A stretch of DNA of 64,000 nt. Origin: Gnetum montanum (Eukaryota; Streptophyta; Gnetopsida; Gnetales; Gnetaceae). Position numbers and translations under genes: made by a program. The stretch is taken from contig MNCI01003549.1 of the NCBI GenBank assembly GCA_015680685.1, positions 1,118-65,117 of the forward strand. The letters run 5' to 3'. Every line of letters begins with the position of its first letter. The first letter of the stretch is position 1. The notes under the pieces were generated by a model, which ran no database searches, was not told the DNA's origin, and worked only from the letters and a program-made list of their open reading frames with translations. Shown here in pieces: positions 53,652-63,831 of the stretch.

Positions 53652-55020
53652 ATGGCCCCTCTTAACATCTGGAGGATGGGCCCAAGAGATGCCGACAAAG
53701 AATAAAAAACACCATGAAAGACAAGATGCTAACATCGCTCTTCAATAGTTGTCCAGATGTCACTTAGCTATGCTTGAGAGTTCTAGGATAGTTATGTAGG
53801 GAAAGGGGAAAGGGTGGATCTATGAGGACAGTTTCTAGAAGGGAAAGATGTAGCATAGTGTGGTCCCTAATTGGAGTGCTTGTGAGGGAGTCAATATGCA
53901 TGGGCATCTTTCTTTTGTAGGCTTCTGACCTCTCTTCAGAATGCTTAGAGATGGTCATTTGGAAATAGCTGAGGTGCCATTTGTTTTGGGCACATTTTTT
54001 TGAGCTTTTGCTCTTTTATGCTTTTCTTCTATTGTTTTGCCATTTTCATTTGCAAACAACCTTGTTGTTGCAGGATAGGTGTTTTCTCCCAAGGATGAGT
54101 TATGTTACATCCACATGGGGCTTTGACCTACCTATAGATGCTTCCCATGCGGCGAGTTGCTTTACACGTGTCATGGACTTTGCGGTTGAGCATGTGGGAG
54201 GGCTTTATCACCATCAGGAAAAATTCGTAAAAGAGGTATGGGAAGGAGAATTACGAGTGTAAGAAATGAAGTAAAGGAGGTTAAGGGGGAGGATAGGATG
54301 TGCACTCCCAAGTAGCCAAGCTAGTTAGGACGACCACCTTGGAACAATGTAGTGTCCTGTTGCGTTGGTGAAACGCACCTCTGATTGATGCTCCTTCGAC
54401 ATGTACCCTACCAACACAACAAAGAGCAAACCAGAAGAAACAACCATCAGGCAAAATCAAGGCAAAGGTCTTGCTTGCTTTGGAAACTGCTAGAACAATG
54501 GACATTGTTGTTGAGGTATTCGACATCCAAACTAGGAAGGCTAGTAGTGGTTCTAGCAGCATCAGCATGCAGAGGTTGGCACCAAGGAGGCTAGGAGTTA
54601 TTATGATGCGAGTGCTCAAGAGTCCTCACCCAAGGCAAAGATTATATAGTTTAGTTGTAAGGTGAGATGCCTAATAGCTGAACGTCTTTTGGGATCAGGC
54701 GATGGTGGGGACTAGAGGATGGCAACTTTGTGGCTAGGCCACAATAGTGTTGGGACTCTAGCGATAGGTATTGACAATGAAAGCTACTACCAAGGTGACG
54801 GGCCATTATGGTGGTAGCTTCGAAAGGTCAGCAAGATGTTAGATGACATCTCTAAAGGATTAGTAGGATGCCAGGGGCTATGGCATTGCATATATTCTAG
54901 AGAGTGTTTCCTTGGAATCGTGAATTACATTATGGAACTGCAACGTCCCACCCTATGCCAGCACTGTGCATGCTCACTTGCTTGTAGAGTCATGGATTGT
55001 GAGCTGGATGTGTTGTGTCG
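53652..55020 (-). mobile_element. Element D1: PPT and post-integrase spacer
   Basis: The minus strand reads GTTAAGAGGGGCCAT just before the LTR (PPT at 53652-53665). The rest is non-coding on the sense strand. It aligns with 57246-58240 of D2, for example 'atagatgcttcccat-cgg-gagttgc' at 54130 and 57570. Plus-strand ORFs (53981-54262, 54385-54665) are not conserved in D2 and look random. Confidence 0.6.
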
Positions 55021-55027
55021 CGAACCT

Positions 55028-55319
55028 ACTTTAAGGTCCTAGTAGACTATTTGATGTGTTGGTTTAAGGTCTTAGTAGACAATGGGGTGCTAGTTTAAGG
55101 TCCTAGTAGACTGCTATGCTAGTTTAAGGTCCTAGCAGACCGCTATGCTAGTTTAAGTTCCCAGTAGACTGCTGTGCTAGTTTAAGGTCATAGCAGACCA
55201 CCTATGCTAGTTTTATGTCATAGCATATGGTTTGTGCTAGTTTATAGTCATAGCAGACTAGGTTTGCCATTTTTACATCATAGCAGATAAGCTTTACCAT
55301 TTTTACATCATAGCAGACA
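55028..55319. repeat. Tandem array 'GCTAGTTTAAGGTCctagcaGAC', D1 copy
   Basis: About nine units of 31-40 bp start with 'ctagtttaaggtc-tag-agac'. Left units are more regular; right units degrade to 'ccatttttacatcatagcaga'. The array is immediately downstream of the integrase end of D1. The same array is in D2 (58243-58545), so it belongs to the element family. Confidence 0.85.
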
Positions 55320-55341
55320 TTTTTCTTACCTTGCTCATGCA

Positions 55342-55547
55342 TTAGATGTAGTATGGCTTGACATACGAATGATTAACAGGATTTGTGAACTCTTTTCCAT
55401 CCATGTCTGCCAGCTTAAAGGCTTCATTCCCATGGGCTTTTGTAACCATGAATGGACCTTCCCAGTTTGCTGAGAACTTGTTCAGATATTCATGGAAAGC
55501 CTTGAGAATGAGGTCTCCCTTTTTTATCGGCCGTTGATGTCTGTTTG
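55342..55547 (-). pseudogene. Element D1: integrase C-terminus
   Basis: The minus strand reads 'RPIKKGDLILKAFHEYLNKF', 'SANWEGPFMVTKAHGNEAFK' and 'LADMDGKEFTNPVNHSYVK', then a stop. This is the chromodomain-like/GPF-Y region of a Ty3 integrase and is nearly open. It is cut at 55547 by the LTR of D2. The open frame continues artificially into that LTR to 55680. Confidence 0.85.
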
Positions 55548-57245
55548 TGTAACGACCGAAAATGTCAGTGGCTGGAAAACACCGAGAGGTCAATGGGTAC
55601 GATAGTCTCGACCTCGTATCTGTGGGAGGGCTGTGCTGGGAGTGTGTGTGGATACGGGGTGTCCTGAATGATCTTGTCAATCAAACATGGACTTAACTAG
55701 TGTCTATATAGCCTTTTGTAACAAATAATTTAGAAACGAGGACGAAAACATGAAGTAATGCTTGAAAGTAAATAAAACAGGCAATAATGCAACACATGGA
55801 AATAACCAAGAAAACAAAGTAAAATATAGTTAGGAAACTACACTGCTCCGAAGCTACAAATTTTCTCTATCAAGATGGATACAGTTGGTTGCATAGCGCA
55901 CCGGAGTGCAAAGATCTCGAGAGTAACCAGGACGTGTAGAGCAAAGTAGGTTGTGCGCTTGGGCATGAGCTTTAACGCCAACAATGCATGGATTCTACCA
56001 AGGTGGTAGAAGGGGGGATAGAATGGAATGTTAGCTAGGAATGCTAACTGTTCGTAGTGTCGAATAGAAATCTTACAATGCTGGATGCCACAACATGCCA
56101 GAAGGAGAACTTGATTCACCAAGTGGAAGAGAAATAAGACACTTGGAAAAATTTGAACTGAATGGAATTTTCACTGCAACTAGGAAGAGAGAGTGAGCCA
56201 GGGAGTCTCTACTAAAAAAAGGAGAACTTTTTTTAAAAAAATTGAGCAGAATGGAACCCTTTGAATGTTGCTTATTAGGGTATTTATAGGACCAAGGGCA
56301 CGCAATAGGGCTGATTTGGATGCCACGTGCCTTGAGACTTCGTTGACTTGCTGGTTCTGCATGTGCTAATATAACAGTTGGATGTGCATGACCGTTGTGA
56401 TCATGAGTCTATGATGTCACAACCGTGAGCCTACCATGCCGTAATTGTGCCATTAGTGTCTGGAGACGTGTGCCAACGGTTCAATTAGGTGAAGTGCATT
56501 GATATCGCACAACCACCCGCATGCTTTGCTGGGAGTCGTAGCATGACATGCTTGGTATGGCGTAGCATGTTTTCCTGCTACACATGTGCTACATGCTTGC
56601 TACGCTATGCTACGCTATGTAGTATAGCGTCTAGCCTTAGTTGCAAAAAACTTGGCCGAGCTGCAAACCTTACTTTTTGCATTGTGGAACTTGCAACTTT
56701 ACTAGCTTGATTTTTGAATTGTCTTCTGTCTCTTCCATAGGATTGCTATGCCTTGCTACGCCATGTAGCTCAACATAGTGTAGCAGTAGACACGGTTTGC
56801 CACTTCCTAACAGAAAGGGACATTTGAAGGATGTGAAGTTGGGTCGTGCAATTGGCTGCATGATTGTTGTGATGCTATGCTACGCTTTGTAGCGTAGCAT
56901 AGCATGACACTTCGTTTTGCAGATGTTTTCTAAGGTTTGCTATGCTACATAGTGGGGCATAGCATAGCAGATTTCATGCCTTAGAAAACTTGCTAAATTG
57001 TTTCTTGCGCATCTAGAATGCTGCTGCCAACTTCGTGCCATTTCTGAGCAAGTTGTCGACCAGGTGAGCTACTTGGATGAATAGGAAGGATGATCCATAG
57101 AGCCTAGTCATGCCCAAAGTAGAAAATTTGCCAAACTAGTCAGCCTGAACTCAGAGTGTTCTCCTCTCGAAGAACTACCGTAACGTTGCATGAAGTACTT
57201 TGCCTGGTGAAGCAATAATGACCTCACATTTTTTGGGGTGTTTCA
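55548..57245 (-). mobile_element. Element D2 (Tat lineage): 3' LTR
   Basis: The plus strand starts TGTAACGACC and ends GGGGTGTTTCA, giving TGAAACACCCC...GGTCGTTACA on the sense strand, 1698 bp. It is preceded on the minus strand by CAAAGAGGGGCCAA. GTTTG (55543-55547) would be one TSD copy. Palindromes as in D1 occur at about 56577-56628, 56743-56786, 56872-56912 and 56939-56970. Confidence 0.85.
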
Positions 57246-58242
57246 TTGGCCCCTCTTTGTCGATGTCTAGAGAATAGGTTCAATAGACATTGACAAAGAA
57301 TATGAAACACCACAGCAGAAAAAATGCTATGTTTGTTGCTTGGTGAGTGTCAAGACGTCGCTTGGTTGCACTTGAGAGTGTTGCATCAGTTTTGTAGAGG
57401 CTACAACAGAGAGCAAAGATGATGTTTAGCGGAGTCGCTCGTCGGAGTGCTCGTGAGGGGCTCGTTTGCGTTTTCATCTTTGGTTGGCACTATTCTTCAA
57501 CCTCTCATAGGACAGGTGTCCCCTTCACAGGATGAGTTGTGTTACATCCGTGAAGGGTTTTGACCTGCTTATAGATGCTTCCCATATGGTGAGCTGCGTT
57601 ACGCACGTCATGGGATTTACACTTTGAAGTAGCTGAGCTAGTCGAGGCACTCACTTTACGGTGTTGAAGCATTTGCTGCTGTCATAAGCTGTGCCCTCAG
57701 GGGCAAAGGTCTTGTCAGCTACTGACGTTGTTGTAGCTTTTGGACATTGTTGTTGATGTACAGTGTCCAAAGTCGAAAGGCCGGTAGCGGCCTTGGCAGC
57801 ATCGATGTGGAGGAACTGGCCTCGAGGGCACTGTTGTGAGTGTAGATGCACTCGAATCCCTGCCAGGGGCATGCATTCCCAGTTCAACTATGGGTTTAGG
57901 TACCACATAGCCGAACGTCATTGGAAGGGGGTAGAAGGGTGACAATATTGTGGCTAGCCCATAATACTATCGAAACCCCAACTGTAGGCACTGGCTGAGG
58001 AACTATTGTCCGGGTAAGGGGCTATGGAGACGGTATGTCTGGAGGGCCAGTATAATGCTCTACGACATCTCCAGAGGGTTAGCATGATGCCAGGGGTGGT
58101 GATGCCACATATGCTCCAGAGCATGTTCCCATTGTGTTGAGAACCATGTTCTAGAACTACGATGACCCACCCACGTGTCAGCATTGTGCCCACTCGTTTG
58201 ATGTGTATCTGGTGTTGATGCATATTGGTGATGTGACGTGAA
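57246..58242 (-). mobile_element. Element D2: PPT and post-integrase spacer
   Basis: The PPT is at 57246-57258 (minus CAAAGAGGGGCCAA). Directly beside it are two complementary stretches ('ttgtcgatgtct' at 57257 and 'agacattgacaaag' at 57285), which form a hairpin also traceable in D1 (53660-53700). No conserved ORF was seen. Confidence 0.6.
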
Positions 58243-58545
58243 CCTAGTGTAAGGTCTTGGTAGACTATGTGCTAGTTTAGGATCCCAATGGATCGTCGTG
58301 CTGGTTTAAGGTCCCAACAGACCATACATGCCAGTTTAATGTCGTAATGGACGTTGGTTGCTGTTGCCGCTAGTTTAACATCATTGCGGACGTTGCTCGA
58401 TGCCACTAGTTTAACATTGTTGCAGATGCTGCTCGGTGCTGATGCCAGTGTAATGTCATAGTGGACGATGCTCGATGCTGCTAGTTTAATGTCGTTGCGG
58501 ATGCTGCTTGGTGTTGTTGCCAGTTTAACATCGTAGAAGATGCTG
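58243..58545. repeat. Tandem array 'ctagtttaa-gtcgttgcggatgct', D2 copy
   Basis: About nine units of 30-38 bp, counterpart of 55028-55319. The unit has diverged to 'gccactagtttaacattgttgcagatgctgctcg', so the two arrays have evolved separately while keeping the 'ctagtttaa' core. Confidence 0.8.
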
Positions 58546-58570
58546 CTTGATGCTGTTGTTGCACCTTAGA

Positions 58571-59730
58571 CATAGAACAACTTGAGGTACAAGTGATTCA
58601 CCAGGTTGGCAAACTCATTGCCATCCATGTCTGCCAGCTTGAAGGCTCCATTCCCGAAGGCTTCGGTGACCATGTAAGGACCTTCCCAGTTGGCTGAGAA
58701 TTTTCTCACGTGTTCTCAAAAAGCCTTTAGGATGAGGTCTCCCTTCTACACTAGCCTTCGACATGGGTCTACACAATGCTTTTTCTACTGCTTACTTTGG
58801 TAGTGCTCGATGCGTCTTAGTGTTTGCGCATGCTCCTCCTCTATTGAGTCGAGGTTGATGGTCTGAGATTCATTGTTCTGGGATTTACTCACGATGTTAG
58901 ACAGGATCATCTGAAGTGAAGGTATGTGCAACTCAAGAGGCAACACAGCTTCAGATCCCTAAACAAAGCTGTAAGGAGTCTTACTTGTTACGGTCCGGCA
59001 TGTTGTTCGGTAGGCCCATAGGATGTAGAGGATTTGGTCATGCCACTGTCTCTTGCTATTGTTGAGCATCTACTTCAGAAAGTTGATGATGGAATTATTT
59101 GTAGCCTCTGCCTATCCTTTCTCTTGTGAGTAATAATGGGAGGAAAATGATTATTTAATGCCTAGATTTTTGCAGAAGGTTCAGGTTTCCATACTGCTGA
59201 ACTATGGTCCATTGTCGGTTACAATGGTCATTGGAAGCTCGAACTTGGTTACGATGTTGTCTAGGATGAAATGGTAGATTTGTTGAGATGTCATCTTCCT
59301 CAGGGGAATAGCTTCCACCCACTTGGTAAAGTATTTAGTGGTAGTGAGAATGAAACTATGCCTTGCAGAAGACTTAAGGGTGATAGGCCCTATGAGGTAT
59401 AACCCCCGTCGTTGGAAGGGCCACGTGATTTGTGTTGAATGTAGGTCTGTGGGTGCTACATGTATGAGATTTGCATATCTCTGGCACATGTCGCATGTCT
59501 TGAATTTCGACAGGTAGTTATGTTCCACGTGGGTCTAGTAGTACCCTAGGCATCTAATTTTCACAACCATAGCCCTAGGTGCTATCTGTCCACCATAGAG
59601 CCCCTCATGCACTTCATTAACTACCTTCTGTGCTTGGTCCCCACCCATGCATGCTATCAATATCTCGTCGTAGGAATGTCAGCACAGGGTGTCATTTCCC
59701 ATGAGCATGTATTATTGGGCACGCCTATGG
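58571..59730 (-). pseudogene. Element D2: integrase
   Basis: The minus-strand zinc region has 'EVHEGLYGGQIAPRA' and 'FKTCDMCQRYANLIHV' (the second zinc His is Gln). The core is 'WPFQRRGLYLIGPITLKSSA', where Tyr replaces the first catalytic Asp (family GMDLIGP). 'TTTKYFTKWVEAIPLRKMTS' and 'LPMTIVTDNGP' (second Asp) follow. The C-terminal region 58575-58745 reads 'KFSANWEGPYMVTEAFGNGA' and 'FKLADMDGNEFANLVN'. Frame shifts separate core and C-terminus. The wording is typical of Tat/Athila-clade plant integrases. Confidence 0.8.
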
Positions 59731-59741
59731 ACTGCATCTCT

Positions 59742-60340
59742 CTAGGCAGATGTCAATCCACCTGAGGGCTCGCCTTGCTGTAGGTAAGCCTTAATGTTAG
59801 CATACCACTCATGGGTATCCATAGCCCTGACAGAGGCCACATGTTCCACTTGAGTGATAGGCTCTATACATTCGATAATTGAAGTTGGCAGGTTTGCTAG
59901 GGAATGTGATGGAATGTTTAAAGCAAGGGTAGCTAAGGCATCCACCATGGTGTTTTTGTTGCATGGCATGTGTTGAACATCTGTGATCGCAAATGGCTTA
60001 AGCAGGGTCTTTGCTAGGTCACAGTAGGGCTGTAGGTGCGTAGCCTTGTAGGCGTAGACCTTGATGATTTGATTCACAACTAGTTGTGAATCTCCCCGAA
60101 TTGCCAGGTGTTGTATGTGCAGAGTTTGGGTAGTTAAGAGGCCTCTGAGTAGCCCTTCATATTCTGCCATATTGTTGGTGCATGGGAACGTAAAATGATA
60201 AGAAAAAGGATGCATTTCCCTAGAAGGGAACATGATGATGGTAGCTGCGCTACCTCCTCGCACGATTGATGTGCTGTCAAAGTGTAAAGTGGCTTTGAGA
60301 TGTGACGGGACAATGTCGACCTTGCTAATGTGTTCATCCA
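59742..60340 (-). pseudogene. Element D2: second RNase H (Tat-type additional RNase H)
   Basis: The 173-codon ORF 59742-60263 reads 'MRGGSAATIIMFPSREMHPF', 'TNNMAEYEGLLRGLLTTQTL', 'LAIRGDSQLVVNQIIKVYAY' and 'HMPCNKNTMVDALATLAL'. These are the Glu, Asp and Asn/Asp blocks of a cellular/archaeal-like RNase H. An extra RNase H between the Ty3 RNase H and integrase is a known mark of the Tat lineage. The 60264-60340 part supplies the first Asp block ('DIVPSHLKATLHFDSTSIV', in a shifted frame). Mostly readable. Confidence 0.85.
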
Positions 60341-60860
60341 GGAATTCGAGATCTATGGTTGTCTAATCATCAATTGGTGAGGCTGTGAGTTGGATTGCTA
60401 TGGCTTGACCCTTTGTCGATGATTGACTTACATAGTGTAGATCGAACTCTGTGGTTATTGCTTTCCACCAGGCTATCCTACTACTTTCGTATAGGTTGTT
60501 GGTAATAGCCCAAAGTATATTGCTCTTGCAAATGATGTTGGTTGTACTATGGAATAGGTTATGCCACCAAGTTTTTAGTGCAAACACTAAGGCAAGGCGA
60601 TTCCTCTCTACTTCATTGTATTTTTCCTTGTGCGCTATGAGTGCATGGCTCAGATAATACACCGGTGTCTCAGAATCGTTGTTTCGTTTTTGACACAGCA
60701 GTGTGATGACAGATGTGTCGGAGGTGGTGAGATAGATGAAGAAGGGCTTGTCCCTTTATGGAAAATGCATAGTCGAGAGGTGTGAGAGCTCCTTCTTTAA
60801 GTCATCGAAGGCTTGCTGACACTAGGTTGTCCACTCAAAGTTAACTCCTTTCTTTAGAAG
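60341..60860 (-). pseudogene. Element D2: first RNase H (Ty3 type)
   Basis: The ORF 60363-60662 reads 'MYYLSHALIAHKEKYNEVER', 'NRLALVFALKTWWHNLFHST', 'IICKSNILWAITNNLYESSR' and 'GQAIAIQLTASPID'. Upstream near 60690-60760 is 'FIYLTTSDTSVITLLC'. It directly follows RT, as in all Ty3 elements. One stop and one frame change are seen. Confidence 0.75.
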
Positions 60861-62060
60861 ATGTTGCATGGGGTGTAACTTGTCGGTCAGCCTTACTATG
60901 AACCATCGAATGAACTGTACTCTACCCTACAAACCATGTAGCTCCTTAAGATTTGTGGGGGGTTCCAGGTTGACAATGGTGTTGACTTTGTCAAGGTTCA
61001 CTTGTATTTCGGCCTCCGATACTACGAACCCTAGCATGAGTTCGATTTTTACCCTGAAGATGCACTTCTTAGGGTTGAGGTGTAGATCATGCTTTTGGCA
61101 GCACTTAAGGACTATTCCTAGGTCGCATGGGTGATCAGTTGCCTCTTTGGACTTGATAGCTATATCATCCATGTAGTCATTTAATGTTCTTAGGAGGTAG
61201 TCACTGAAGATGTAAGTCATGGCTCGTTGGTAGGTTTCTCTAGCATTCTTGAGCCTGAAAGGCATCATAGTATAGCAAAAGGTCCTTCATGGTGTCATGA
61301 AGGTCGTTGATAGTTGGTGCTCTGGCTTAATGCTGATTTGGTTATAACTAGAGAAACCATCCATAAAGGATAGTAAAGTGTGACCAGCCGTGGTGTCGAT
61401 GAGTTGATCGATGCTTGGGAATGGGAAGTTATCCTTGATCGTTGCCTTGTTCAAGTCCCATAAGTCTATACAGATGCGTATTCCTTCCGTTTTCTTCAAA
61501 AATACAACAATGTTGGACACCCACTCTGAGTAATCAACTGCACGGATAAAATTGGCTTGGTATAGCTTGGTGATTTCATCCCTCACAGCAAGTATGATTT
61601 CTGGTTTAATTTTGCAAGCCTTCTGCTTGACTGCCTTCATGCACGGGTCTAGGACGATGTTGTGCTTAATCAACTGTGGATCTAGACCTGGCATGTCACT
61701 GTATGACCATGCAAAGGCATTGATATTATCTTGCAAGATCTTGTCTACGTTGTTGTATGTTTGTGCATCTAAAAGGGAGCTGAGTTTCAATGTTTTTATA
61801 TCCCCTTTAAAAGTGGTGATGGGCATCTCGACGAGAGGGTCCTCAATCACATCCCCAGCCTCTAAATCTAGGGCTTTGACTAGATGCTTAGGCCAGTCTG
61901 GGGATACTTATAAGGCTGCTATGGTGATAACTGTGTACCCCCAATCGATCATATTGGGGTTCAACTATCTCGCGAGCTTGCCCTGTGGACTTGCTAGTGT
62001 TAAAGGCATGGAGAGGTCGCAATGGACTTCCATCTCTTGCTCGACCTACCAACATGAGAC
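60861..62060 (-). pseudogene. Element D2: reverse transcriptase
   Basis: The 187-codon ORF 61287-61850 contains 'NAFAWSYSDMPGLDPQLIKH', 'GIRICIDLWDLNKATIKDNF', 'PSIDQLIDTTAGHTLLSFMD' and 'GFSSYNQISIKPEHQLSTTF'. After a TGG-to-TGA stop at 61287-61289 the frame resumes with 'MMPFRLKNARETYQRAMTYI', 'LNDYMDDIAIKSKEATDHPC' (catalytic YMDD; both Asp kept) and 'DLHLNPKKCIFRVKIELMLG'. Pol can be followed upstream to about 62060 ('LVKALDLEAGDVIEDPLVE'). The 179-codon plus-strand ORF 61552-62091 is its antisense shadow. Close to intact. Confidence 0.85.
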
Positions 62061-62665
62061 AAAAGCCTGGTTAAGAGGCTTCTGTTGGTAGAGACTACGC
62101 ATATCGAAAATGCATAAAGTAACGATAAGATACAACTTTTGACGTGTGACAATGTAAAGATCAAAGTTTTCCAATTTAAGATCATGATGGACCATCAAGG
62201 CGTGATAGTGAAAAACTGCTAAAGGTGTAAAGTTACCAATGCAACAGTGCGAAGCTATGAAACTACTCATACACAAATGCCAAGCTTCTAGTTTAGTGTC
62301 ATTTTGGATTGCCAGATTGTAACATGTAAAGTTTTAACATGCAGAATGATGGTATATGGGACGAGCAAAGATAGGTATCAGAAATGCAAAATCGTTAAGA
62401 TAGGACACATGGACTATTAATACGAAATGACTAGAAGTGGAGATACTGCCAATATGAAAGTTTGAAACTTTGGAAAGATGTGAAGCTGCTCATGTAATGG
62501 CAGACCGTAACTGTAACAAGTCTAGATTGCTAGTTTTGGATCCTTCTGGACCGTTAGAAAAGTAACTACACTAGGATTGCTAGTTTAAGGTCTTTTTGGA
62601 CCTATCGCGTTGCGGTTGCTAGGATTTCTAGTGTAAGGTCTTTTCGGACCTGTAACGAAAACAAA
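62061..62665. repeat. Pol-proximal region with 'ctagtttaaggtc...ggacc' repeats
   Basis: Copies at about 62288, 62529, 62578 and 62628 share 'gctagtttaaggtct-ttt-ggacc' with the arrays after integrase in D1 and D2, in the same orientation, but are spaced more widely. No protease or gag is recognisable where they should be, so D2 is probably rearranged here. Confidence 0.55.
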
Positions 62666-63590
62666 TATATACTTTTTTATTCTTGGGAAAGCACGCGACT
62701 AACTCGAAGCGTGTCAAGGCTTTAATGCTAAAAGTGCTATGATGTCGTGATGAGCATGCTACGCTGTATGGCACGCTCTGCATTAATCGGAGGGGGAGGA
62801 TGGTAAGTTTCGCCATTTTTCCCTTGCAGCCTTAAATAGGGATTAGGCCTTGGCAAATTTGCCATTTTAACTGTAAGAACGCAGAACTCACATTGGAGCA
62901 CAAGGTGATTTTGGAGCGTAAAGAGATTGTGTTATTGATTAGCAAGGTAAATTTTCACAGTGAAGGGTGTCCATTTGCAATCAAGACAATGGCTCCTAAG
63001 ACCCATTTGGTGCTTGTGAAGGTCAACAAGGAAAAGAACACCTTGGCACACGTGACACAGTTGTGAGTTGCGACGTAGAGGACCACGACATTGACCCAGT
63101 AAGTTACGCCTCCTCTACTTTTTTGTTTTATTTTGTTTTGTGTTTTTCCACTATTTTCTACTTTTGATCTGCATCCTATCAGTTTTGCATTTGTTCTTGG
63201 CTACCTATGTTTTCTGGTTGTCGTCATGTCATTTTGGCCCATGCATCATCATCATTGTCGTTTCGATCGTTGCGGATGCATAAACGTTGCATCATTGTTG
63301 CATGCAAGTTCACTTAAGCACGGGGTTGGGGAAACTTAAGTTGCCTGACTTTTGAAATGGCGTAATGTAGGACCCTTAAAAGGGCTTGGCCGTGTGACAC
63401 TTATTTTGCTAGGGCATGTCATTAATTGGTTGTTGCTATGCTAGGCTACTTGCATGTTCTTGCTACACTAGGCGTTCACACCCTTGCTGTGCTATGTGTG
63501 GGAAAGGTTATGCTACGCTGCTACTATATTGCATATGTATTTCTTTAGGATACGATGCCAACGTTTGCTGATTATGTTATGTAGGGCGAG
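62666..63590. other. Unassigned region upstream of the FCP1-like fragment
   Basis: A plus-strand ATG at 62990 ('MAPKTHLVLVKVNKEKNTLA') opens a short frame with a stop after about 25 codons. It is followed by 'aaggaccacgacattgacccagtaagttacg', which looks like a splice or leader boundary, and a T-rich tract (63118-63160) like an intron. Words 'gctatgctaggctac' and 'gctatgtgtg' near 63437-63500 recall the D-element LTR palindromes. No firm gene. Confidence 0.3.
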
Positions 63591-63591
63591 G

Positions 63592-63831
63592 TTGAGACCT
63601 AGGTTGATTGTCTTGGAGGTTAGACGGGTCCTGTGCCATATGGGTAGGCCTATGGCTACCGTTCCTCCTCCCCATATACGTATGGGGGACCGAGGGGTCT
63701 GGTTCAAGATTAGGACACAAGACTTTTTGCAGTTTCTCCTCAACCATTTCAGTGTGATCGTTTGGTCTTCCCTAGAGCAGGAGGAGGCATCCGCCGTCAT
63801 AGAAACCATTTTGCCTGGGGCAAGCTAGGGC
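63592..63831 (+). pseudogene. FCP1/HAD-like phosphatase domain fragment
   Basis: In one open frame (63484-63831, TAG at 63829) the part from about 63592 reads 'LIVLEVRRVLCHMGRP', a spacer with 'RMGDRGVWFKIRTQDFLQFL', and 'LNHFSVIVWSSLEQEEASAV'. Plant FCP1/NIF-like HAD proteins have a (L)-D-x-N-G-V-L-C start, a 'RPG/xxFL--L---F-VxVWSS' block and an 'A--V---LLP' helix. Here the nucleophile block is degenerate (E-V-R-R for D-V-N-G), so a phosphatase would be dead. It is on the strand opposite to the D elements and may be a captured or relic host exon. It is the only non-TE-like domain in the right half. Assigned by pattern memory only. Confidence 0.45.

Noticed and set aside
54281-54665. Overlapping ORFs on both strands in the D1 spacer
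   Set aside because: Not conserved at the matching place in D2 (57246-58242) and no recognisable motif.
55028-55319. CRISPR-like regular repeat array
   Set aside because: Units are tandem and degenerate with no unique spacers of constant length, and the context is a plant retrotransposon.
61552-62091. 179-codon plus-strand ORF
   Set aside because: Antisense shadow of the well-supported RT of D2.
62990-63075. Start of a gag or host gene (ATG with Lys-rich N-terminus)
   Set aside because: The frame closes after about 25 codons, and I found no continuation in either neighbouring frame that matches a known family.
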